DNA of 64,000 bases from Takakia lepidozioides (Eukaryota; Streptophyta; Takakiopsida; Takakiales; Takakiaceae), in contig CM060733.1 of assembly GCA_030704615.1 (NCBI GenBank), positions 62,248,001 through 62,312,000 of the forward strand, written 5' to 3'. The notes below the pieces were generated by a model. The model was not told the origin of the DNA. It saw nothing but the letters and a program-made list of their open reading frames with translations, and did no database searches. The position numbers were made by a program, and so were the translations under genes. This document shows, piece by piece, positions 56,597 to 64,000 of the stretch. Each line of letters opens with the position of its first letter. The stretch's first letter is position 1.

Positions 56597-57440
56597 TATT
56601 AATGCAACGACAGCGGGAAGGGGTGCCAGTGATCTCGCGTCGCGTCCGAACTCGGACAGAAAGTGCGGTTTACGAATCAGCCTCTACTCCCGTATCACCC
56701 GGCCGCCTAGGGGATACTTTGTCTTTTGGGATATTAGTCTGTTAGAAATCAGTCTGTTGTCGCGCAAATTACTCTACGCCAGTCTCTTCGTCAGTCTTTT
56801 GAACCTTCCGTCTGCTGGACTGTCCGTGCAGTGGCATATAAGTCTGTTGTTGCGCAAGTTTGTTTGCAGTGGGTCTGTTCGGCCGTTATGTCATTAGGTG
56901 TAAGTTTGCTGGACGCAATAAATGCAGCGACGGCGGTAAGGAGGCCTAGTCACGTCACGCCACGTCATCAGTCTCCGCACCAGACTCCGCACTCGCCTTA
57001 GTCTCTTCGTCAGTCCGCTTAACCTCAGTCGTCAATTTGTCCTTGCGGTGGCATATGAGTCTGTTGTCGAGGGTACTGGGTCTGCTTGGCCGTCTTTGTC
57101 ATCAAGAGTAAATCTGCTGGACTTAATGAATGCGGCGATGGCAGACTGACAATAGTCCCACTCGTCCCGTCTGCCTCAGTCTCTTCTTCATTCTGTTGAA
57201 CCTTCCGTCTGTTGGATTGTCCGTCAGTGGCATACGAGTCTGTCCGTGCAGTGGCATACCGACAGCACGTGTGAGGGGTCTGCAACTATTTAATGTGATG
57301 GCGGCAAAAAATGGGTGCCAGTGAAATCTCGCCACATCACTCCGCGACATGCGTCGGCATGCAGGGTTATATCTATTCTCCACTTACCGCTGGACTTCTT
57401 TCGCACTGTTTCGTTTTAGGCCCGTCCACCTCCCATTTGT
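56597..57440. repeat. Degenerate tandem repeats, AGTCTGTTG-rich
   Basis: Blocks beginning with AATGCRRCGAYRGCGG and a GTGCCAGTGA-type continuation recur near 56600, 56922, 57126 and 57292. Each is followed by repeated AGTCTGTTG and TCTCTTCGTCAGTC motifs and CCGTGCAGTGGCATA. The arrangement resembles the subterminal repeats of CACTA-like transposons, but I see no terminal inverted repeat. No coding frame is supported. Confidence 0.5.
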
Positions 57441-57658
57441 GCAAGCCCGCTTTCCTTGTGCGTGTTAGCTTTTCGAGGCGCGGACAGTCGCGTGAGCACC
57501 GAATCGTCGCAACAATCATCGCCTCCGCAACACGCCCGGTGAGCTTTCTTCTTTGTGCTTTGGTTTATTTCCATTCTCTTTTCCGGTCTTCTCTGCTTTC
57601 TTATTCTTAGTCTGTCTGTCGCTCATTGCCGCTGCATCTCTTGTCTGATTCTGCAGCC
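57441..57658 (+). promoter_or_regulatory. 5' leader with an untranslated-region intron
   Basis: A donor at about 57540 (CACGCCCGGTGAGC) and a pyrimidine-rich tract leading to the acceptor TGATTCTGCAG, just before CCATGG at 57657, mark an intron of about 115 bp immediately upstream of the start codon. This layout is common in plant genes. Confidence 0.5.
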
Positions 57659-58170
57659 ATGGAGGATGCTTGTGAAAAGGGTGGAGCGGACTGGTTGCAT
57701 TTCGTGCACAAGTCCAAGCTAAAAGAGCAAAGGTACTGGTACTCATCTGAGGAGTATGATGCAAAAATAGTCAAAGCATTCTTAGACCTCCGCGCAATCA
57801 AGCCTGCAGAAGGATAAGCTTCACTGTCCCTTTCTGTAGTGAAATTATCAAGGACAAAGTGCAGCTAAACCGCCATTGTGTTGACACGGGTTGCAAAAAA
57901 AAGCGCCACATCCCACCTGGCTTCAAGCCGTGGCCAATTCAAAGTTCAATGAGGGTGGTGAATGCGGCTACCGCCAGACTCCGCGGCGCAAACCCAAAGA
58001 CCCGCACTTTGGCATAAGTGCGCGCACGATATGGGGTGGGTTCTACTGTTTCAATGCAAGATGTGCATGGCCTGACATCGCCATCGCCTGTGGCTCCCAG
58101 AAAAATGAAACTTAGTGATGGGGCCCAAAAGAAGGAAAGAGAAAAAGGCTACAAGGTATGCTCGGGAGGC
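57659..58170 (+). pseudogene. N-terminal exon of an unrecognised gene
   Basis: From ATG 57659 the frame gives ADWLHFVHKSKLKEQRYWYS and continues to RAIKPAEG, where a TAA follows at 57815. One base shifted, the reading continues as ISFTVPFCSEIIKDKVQLN, then RHCVDTGCKKKRHIPPGF. This has the look of a BED-like finger (Cys, then His and Cys after about 15), but that is weak. In a third frame ECGYRQTPRRKPKDPHFGIS occurs. Two frameshifts would be needed for a single protein. It probably forms the start of the protein whose end is the Ulp1 domain at 62916. Confidence 0.35.
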
Positions 58171-58499
58171 GAGGGCAAAATCTCAACAATAGACTCGTCC
58201 CCAAGACAGTCGGGAAGTGTCATGGGCTATGCCAGGGAGACGGTCTACGTAGCAGACGCAGACCATCAGTGAGAGTCAGTCTACTGAGCCATCTGTAGAC
58301 ATCATCCGGAATGATGGATTCGCATGTCTGGGAGGGGTCTCGTCTTCCGTCGACATTGTCTTGCCTGACCAGTCAAGGGTTCATGTGGACGAAGTCCAGT
58401 CGAAAGAGACTAGCAGTGGAGTCTGTCCTAGCACATTGCGCCTGATACCATTTGGGCTTCTCCCATCGGTGTGCCCACCAGTGGACGATCCAAAGTTCT

Positions 58500-59520
58500 T
58501 CTGTTTTTTCTACAGTTTCGCCCAGTCTGGACATTCTCAGCAGAACCATCCGAGCAGCGGAGGAAAATTGGTTGAGCTCTCTTGAAGATGAGGAGGACGT
58601 CTGTGTCGACGAGGAGGAGGAGGTAATGCCCAGTCTGTCCCCACAGTTGGTAGTCTACCTGCTCGGTCTGCTGCATCAGTCTGCTTGTGGATTTGCTGGT
58701 TAGTCCCATGAGTTTGCTCGTCTTGTAGTTGAGTCTGTTGGAGTCCGCTGGTTCATTTGTTCTGTGCCACAATGCTGGTGAGTCTGTTGCTAGTGAGTCC
58801 GATGCTGAGTTTTTGGGTTTTCTGTCATATACCAGAATGAACGAGCCAGTATTTGGGAGGCCATGTGTGCTTGGCGGACGGTGAGCTCCAACCCTCCTTT
58901 AGCAGTGAATGCGATGCGCCGGGAAATGGAGCGGGTGCGGGAGTACATCTTGTTCAAGTATCCTGGCTCAGCAGATGCCATAGCAGCACTGGACTCTGCA
59001 GACAAAGCACGCGCCAACTCTCCGGTCAACACCATGCTGACTGCAGACTCGGTGGACACAGAGCCCACCCAATCTTGCATCCAGCAGACTCTTGCCCACC
59101 AGACTCTTTCCCAGTAGACTCCCATCCAACACGTCTTGGCCACCAGACTCACAGTCAGCATAGTCTTGTCCAGCACACTCCCATGTACCAGACTCTCGTC
59201 CAGCATACTCCCATCCATCAGACTGCTTTGCAGACTCCCAGCCAGCAGACTGCTATTCCGGAGACTCCGAGGCACTATACTGCTATTTAGGAGACTCCCA
59301 GCTAGCAGACTGCCACCCAGAAGACGCCCATCCACCACAGTGTTGTCTAGCAGACTCCAAGCCAGCAGACTCCCATTGTCACGACCACCACGGGACTTTT
59401 TGGAGTTTGGCGCTCGCCATTGCCGCTCATTGATCCCGAAGCTGTGGACCTGACACTTGCCCAACAGAGGGTGGGGGAAGTCAATGCCAATGTTGATTGA
59501 AGTGAATGAAGTTCTCGAAA
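58500..59520 (+). pseudogene. Glu-rich exon and Gln-Thr repeat exon
   Basis: A frame containing ILSRTIRAAEENWLSSLEDE and a run of Glu ends at the donor GGTAATG (58622). The intron to 58835 is AGTCTG-rich. The next exon gives NERASIWEAMCAW, then RREMERVREYILFKYPGS, and passes into CAGACT repeats read as Gln-Thr (QQTLAHQTLSQ), where a stop occurs at 59116. Further stops lie within the repeat until 59390. Real coding content is likely up to about 59050; beyond that the frame is disrupted. Confidence 0.4.
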
Positions 59521-59613
59521 GCGCACATTCTGTTGCCCTAGCAGCCACAAAGGTCCAAAATGCCCCGCCACTGCTTAACCCATTAATCCTCATGGATGAC
59601 CCACGGCCTTAGG

Positions 59614-60480
59614 AACTCAGACATATGCCCATGGCACATCCTACCTTTGGGGTGCGGGGAAAGCACTTGTTTGGAATTATTGAAGAGTACTTTGATCGCA
59701 TTGCTAATTCTTTCCTTCACCATCGATGGATGCAGTTCGGCAATTTCCGTTCATACAGTAAATTGGTAAATGACCTGCAAAGTTTGAGGAAGTATTTGTT
59801 TCATCCAGATTCGGATGCGGGTAAGAAGAGTGTTGTGGATGAGGCATTGCAATGGTTTGTTGCGGTAATGGAGCGAGCAGTGTTCAACATTGTGTTGAAC
59901 AGACCGGATGTGTTCAAAGTCCTCTGGTGCGACTCCCCATTTGAATACCGCATGCCAACGATTCGCCATCTCGATGGAGCATGCTTGGAACGCCAAATCA
60001 AAGATATTGGTCTCATTGGCAACCTCCTAGAAGGTAATGTCGACTTCTTCTGGACCGTTGTGAAGTTCATGGTCTTTTCTTCCACCATGCTGTCAGACTC
60101 ACTTTGTCCAACTCATCTGTTTCAGGAATGTCCGATTTAGACGAGCACGTGCAGTGTGCTTTCGATTCCCTTGCCAGAGGTGCACGAGATGTTGTGTTGG
60201 CATTACAGGGACTCCATGAGACCGTTCAGCAGACTGTTGAAGACACCATTGCTCAGCAGACTGACCCACTGCAACAAAAAGAGCATGGACAGACTGTCAA
60301 CACTATCCCAGCCAATGTTCAGGAGAGTGGGCGCACTACAGGCCACACGGAGGACGAGGAGACTCATGAGCAGACCGGCGAGCAGACTGAAGGACTGCCT
60401 CTGCACCAGACCGTGCAGCATACCAATGACGTGGCTGTCAAGCAGACCGTCCAGCATACCAATGACCAAACCGGGCTGTA
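59614..60480 (+). CDS. Unrecognised conserved-looking exon followed by Gln-Thr-rich exon
   Basis: The open frame from 59625 (PMAHPTFGVRGKHLFGIIEE, YFDRIANSFLHHRWMQF, then AVMERAVFNIVLNRPDVFKV) reads like a folded, helical domain and ends at the donor AAGGTAATG (60033). After a 92-bp intron the exon from 60126 begins MSDLDEHVQCAFDSLARGAR and passes into QQTVEDTIAQQTDPLQQ and similar Gln-Thr repeats to a stop at 60479. I do not recognise the family. The clean donor and acceptor suggest a real spliced gene. Confidence 0.45.
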
Positions 60481-60499
60481 GACGGATGACCTGGCTGTG

Positions 60500-61500
60500 C
60501 ACCAGTAGACCGTGCAACATACCAATGACCAGACCGTCCAGCAGACTGAAAGCAGTCACCACAATGACAGTGCCCTGCAGACTGTCCAGCAGATTCACGA
60601 CCACACTGACTCGGAGGACCCAACTACACTTCCTGTCCACCAGTCCGGATCCTGGCTTATTGAACAGAGTCGGCTGCACTGGCCTCAACTGGACCCTGTC
60701 TCTAAATTTTTGTGGAGTTCTATCAGTGCATTGACGGAGTCTTCTTTTCCCGCCGGGCCATCTTCACATATTGGCGCATCATTTGAGGATATAAGCCGGT
60801 CACCTGTAAACCATTCTTTTCCAATGCCCCATGGCCTGCCATCTATTTTCATTCAGCTCAGCCCGATTTTGGTTCGTTCACTTGCAAAAGCTTTAGATGA
60901 TTCTTACGTGACCGACCGCAATTTGGGAACTCAACCCCGTATCATTGACCTTACTGAAGAACTTGACGATGTAGTTGTCGCGGATAATTTAGATGTCGGC
61001 GGTAGTCAAGCTTTTTCTGCATCAGACCCTGAAAAGACAGTTGACTTGCAAGTTGATAGATTGATCTCATCCCTGCAAGAGTAGACCGACCACGAGAGTG
61101 TCCACCAGGCTGAACAACAGACTGACCAGAGCAAAAAGCAGACTGAGCACCAGACTGACCAGACTGAGAACACAGAGCAGCAGACTGACGCTGGACATGG
61201 ACAGACTAAGGGCCAACATGCCGTTCCCCCCACCCACAAGAGTGTCCACCTGACTTGACATCAGACTAACCAGAGCGGCGAGCAGACTGAGCACCAGGCT
61301 AACTAGACTGAGGATACTGAGCAGCAGACTGACGCTAATATTGGACAAACTGAGGGCCAACATGCCACGCACACAGAGTCTGTCATAGTGCCCTTAGCTA
61401 CAGCAGGTCCGGACTTGGGCGTTCAAGCAGAGGAGCAGTCTGCCCATGCGCTTCCTTCCAATGACGCCGCACAGGTTGTGCCCTGCCGTCTTTCACCTCT
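60500..61500 (+). pseudogene. Second Gln-Thr-rich coding block
   Basis: A frame from 60512 runs 190 residues: Gln-Thr-rich start, then WLIEQSRLHWPQLDPVSKFL and an acidic end (IIDLTEELDDVVVADN) before TAG at 61082. The same frame goes on with stops as EQQTDQSKKQTEHQTDQTEN-type repeats to about 61490. It sits between the exons above and the basic exon at 61540 and is probably the central, disordered part of one protein. Confidence 0.4.
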
Positions 61501-61539
61501 GTGATTTCAGACTTATGTTCAATTTCTGTGTATTGACAG

Positions 61540-62006
61540 GATCTGTTGTACCTACAGGATGTTCACCCCACAGACCTCAGGACACCGTTTCCCTCCCAGG
61601 CAATTCCACAACCCGCCCATGCTGCTCACGTTGGCTCCACAACCAGAAAATGTGGCTTACTTACAACGCCAATAGATGCACGGATTAGTTCAACGCATGC
61701 GACCCGTGAGGCTGCCAAGACAGGTCCTGCAAGTGTGAACAAACCTGCAGACACAGTCGTGTTGCAAAGCAAAACCGCATCACTTCGTCAGTCTGCTGAA
61801 TCGAACCCGGCCACAGTAGTCGCCAAATCCCAGGGCACAAGTAGAGTGAAGAAGCGGACTGTCGTGGAGCAGACTAAGGAAGCTCGGGAGGGTCCTGTTG
61901 CGAAGAAACCTGCGAAGAAAGGCAAGTCCGCTGTCTTCATGAACAAGGACCGTAAAATGGCATTGGATATGGACAAGGAAGTGGTTCTTCAGCGACAAAT
62001 GCACCA
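61540..62006 (+). CDS. Basic exon, Lys-rich, preceding the Ulp1-like part
   Basis: It starts after TATTGACAG (61539), encodes DLLYLQDVHPTDLRTPFPSQ, and becomes Lys/Ala/Thr-rich (VAKSQGTSRVKKRTVVEQTK, AKKPAKKGKSAVFMNKDRK), a plausible nuclear-localisation region. It ends at the donor CACCAGTGAGT (62006). The following intron to 62182 is almost wholly AGTCTGCTG-type repeat. Confidence 0.45.
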
Positions 62007-62182
62007 GTGAGTAGTCCTCCTAGTCTGCTGAGTCTGGTCACTCCAGTCTGCTCAGAAGTGTGAGTTTGCTCAGTCCGCTCGGTCTGGTGAGTCTGGTGAG
62101 TCCGCTCAGTCCGCTTGGTGTGGGCAGTCTGTTGAATGGAGTCAGTCCGCTCAGACCGTTGCGTACATGGGTTTTCACACAG

Positions 62183-63321
62183 GGCCGTGGTCTGTGTGCA
62201 GGTTGGGTTCTCGTTTTGCCGCGGCCCTGCGACGGAATGTCGCGGCCGGCCATGCCATGGTTCAGTTTTATGAAGGGGACCCCCGGTATGAGTACTCCAT
62301 CGGGCCTCCAAACTTGAAGCCACTTGAGACGGTGGAGTCGGAGTGCACAGATTGAATGTTGGAGCTGTGGTGTCGTTTCTATGAGAAGACGGTTGAGGAG
62401 AAGTACTCAAGTATTGTTGCTCTTCTGCCAGCCTCAACGTGGTCTCTTATGATGACATACTGGGATGGGCCACAAGAAAGGCTAGTGGACAATCTGCATT
62501 CTTGCTGGAGCGTCCCTCGGCTCGGCAAAGACATAAAAGACTGCCCATCATATAATTGTTCCGATTGTGGAGGAGTAAGATCTTGTATACCCAGTCTGTT
62601 CTGTCGGGCCAGTCTAACGTCAGTCCGTTCACACCGGCCTCTCGCTGGTTGAGTCCGTTCAGTCTGCTCAGTTTGGAAAATATGCCATCTGCCCACTCTC
62701 CTGAGTCTGCTCAATCTGTGGAGTCTGCGGAGTCTGCTCATTATGCCGAGTCTGCTGAGTGATGAGTCTGCTGAGTCGTGAGTCTGCTGAGTCCGCTGAG
62801 TGTACTAGGACCAAGACCCAGCCTACTTGCAAGTCTGTAGAGTCTGCTGGAGAGTCAGTTGGAGTGGTCTGCTGAGAGGACTGCTGCCGTGAGACTCATG
62901 AGAATCGTCTTGCAGGGAGCACTGGAGTGTTGTTGTCATCGATGTGCGGAAAGGCTCCTACACTCACATGAACTCCATCGAGTTTTTGCATGGTTGCCCA
63001 TATGTTTTGTCATGGATACGGAAGCTGCATGTGGAGTGTTTAGGCTACAGTGTTGATTCACCGGGTTGGGTGGAGGTTAGGGCATTTCAGTTCAACCAGC
63101 CTGAAGTGCCCCAACAGCCATTCAGCTGGGAATGTGGGTTTTACGTCATGTCCTTCATCCAAGGATATTATGAATGGCTACAAACTGGGCATAGTCAAAC
63201 CTCTTCTAAAAGGGCAGAGAGAGGAGTACCTTTCACGAAAAACTGGTTTACGTTCAAGTTTGCACTTGGCCAACGGATGCAGTGTCTTAAGTACATCTTT
63301 GACTGGTTTGGCCGCTGCTAA
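62183..63321 (+). pseudogene. Ulp1/C48-like cysteine peptidase domain
   Basis: Ulp1 proteases remove SUMO from proteins; C48 domains are also frequent in plant CACTA and MULE elements. The segment 62183-62574 ends, in one frame, in HHIIVPIVEE. After an AGTCTG-filled intron (62575-62915) the exon from 62916 begins with HWSVVVIDVRKGS. Together they give the beta strands and catalytic His of the family. Gln and Cys follow in QPEVPQQPFSWECGFYVMSF. The residue expected to be Asp after the His strand is not obvious (THMNSIE). TGA at 62353 and a frame change before HHIIVPIVEE break the upstream part, so activity is doubtful. The stop is at 63321. Confidence 0.55.
62575..62915 (+). repeat. Intron composed of AGTCTGCTG repeats
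   Basis: GAGTCTGCTGAGTC, CAGTCTGCTCAG and variants fill the interval between the donor GTAAGA at 62575 and the acceptor CTTGCAG at 62915. The same hexamer in the reverse sense (CAGACT) makes the Gln-Thr repeats of the exons. Confidence 0.6.
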
Positions 63322-64000
63322 GAAAGCAGTATCCTCATAGATATCCGTCTGGGCCCGAGATTAGAGGTGCACCATAGGACGCATTTGTCATGTAAGCATG
63401 CTTTTGAGCATTTTCAATGAAATAAAAGATGACTTTGCATACACATCCTATTGGTCGATTATGAGTGCAGTGTGGAGTACTCGCTGCAGACTTGTGACCA
63501 ATTCACTGCATGTTGTTAAGCGGACTTACCCCTGCACAGTGCGAGCACACACAATCATTTTGTTTAACATACCAAGGGAGTCCACTGGTCAGCAAACAGC
63601 CGAGAGTCAGCAGACTGCCAGAGTACGTGAAAAGGGTATGCCTAGGTTGGTGAGCAGACGTTAGGAGAGGGCAATGTCGCCAGACTGACGAGAGTCCGAC
63701 AGACTGAGGAGTTGGGACCAGTCCGGCAGACTGGCAGATGCGATTGGGAACCATGAGTCTGCATTGGTGAGCAGACTGTCGAGAGTCACCGGAGTGGTAG
63801 AGTACAAGCGGATGGCATTGGCCAGTAGTCTGCCAAGTCTGGTCAGCAGAGTAAGTGAGGGTCCACCGTACTCAGAATGGCCAGTCTGATGGGCAGACCA
63901 CATGAGGCTCACTGGTCAGCTGGGTGTAGGCACGTTCAGAACCAAAAGACTGGTCTGCTCAGGAGACTGTATACTCCGCACCCTGCATACTTTGTTTTCC
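63322..64000. other. 3' flank, CAGACTG-rich from 63600
   Basis: This is the downstream region of the Ulp1-like gene. CAGACTG and GAGAGTC motifs become dense from 63590 onward. AATAAA at 63420 could serve as a polyadenylation signal. No coding frame is supported. Confidence 0.4.

Overview
The window looks like nuclear DNA of a streptophyte (charophyte alga or land plant). It holds no operon-like gene runs. Genes are split by short GT-AG introns, and much of the sequence is broken Ty3/gypsy retrotransposon with Athila/Tat-like pol. There is also a plant-type FCP1/NIF phosphatase fragment and a Ulp1-like protease gene. The abundance of short GGCGCC-centred palindromes makes me lean towards a Characeae-type genome, but that is an inference. 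There is one 500-base assembly gap (40660-41159). I saw no rRNA, tRNA or CRISPR array.

The most distinctive content is a family of large DNA elements seen as two long copies and several fragments. The layout of a copy is: terminal inverted repeat (GGGGGCTGCTATTTCA type); a module of GCTCATG repeats; a Mutator-like (MULE) transposase gene with Cys-rich N-terminal zinc fingers and a C-terminal SWIM finger, read towards that end; a long array of short palindromes; and, read the other way, a multi-exon gene with a ParB-like domain (FVWDGNHRLLAW) followed, in the best copy, by a putative DNA methyltransferase domain. Copy 2 (29343 to the gap) is the best preserved. Copy 3 (42700-53726) has both termini, a degenerate transposase, a ParB gene that stops after exon 4, a 117-bp satellite at its right end and an extra intact ORF of unknown function. 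Fragments lie at 1-517 (end), 3745-7215 (array, first transposase exon, end), 7975-10508 (ParB gene relic), 11840-14860 (arrays and end) and 24490-25535 (ParB first exon and array). Each copy has its own palindrome sequence, and the same type recurs in the introns of that copy's ParB gene.

The gypsy pieces are at 518-3717 (-), 10509-11826 (+), 21743-23563 (-), 25665-29342 (+), 41160-42690 (-) and 53727-56596 (-). All are truncated and frame-broken, and several end exactly at a terminus of the large elements. A related LTR occurs at 16689-17565 (-), 23564-24390 (+) and 25536-25664 (+). Between 17566 and 21508 (-) lies a set of retroelement ORFs: a CCHC zinc knuckle, an Athila ORF-1-like protein, an acidic linker and a long coiled coil. 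A host-like FCP1 phosphatase gene (15217-16688, -) is cut off by the LTR.

The right end (56597-64000) is a different unit: degenerate tandem repeats, then a gene region with a 5' UTR intron, an unknown conserved exon, glutamine/threonine-rich exons built on the hexamer CAGACT, and a C-terminal Ulp1/C48-like peptidase. Its introns are filled with the same hexamer in the opposite sense. It is probably another transposon-borne gene with several frame breaks.
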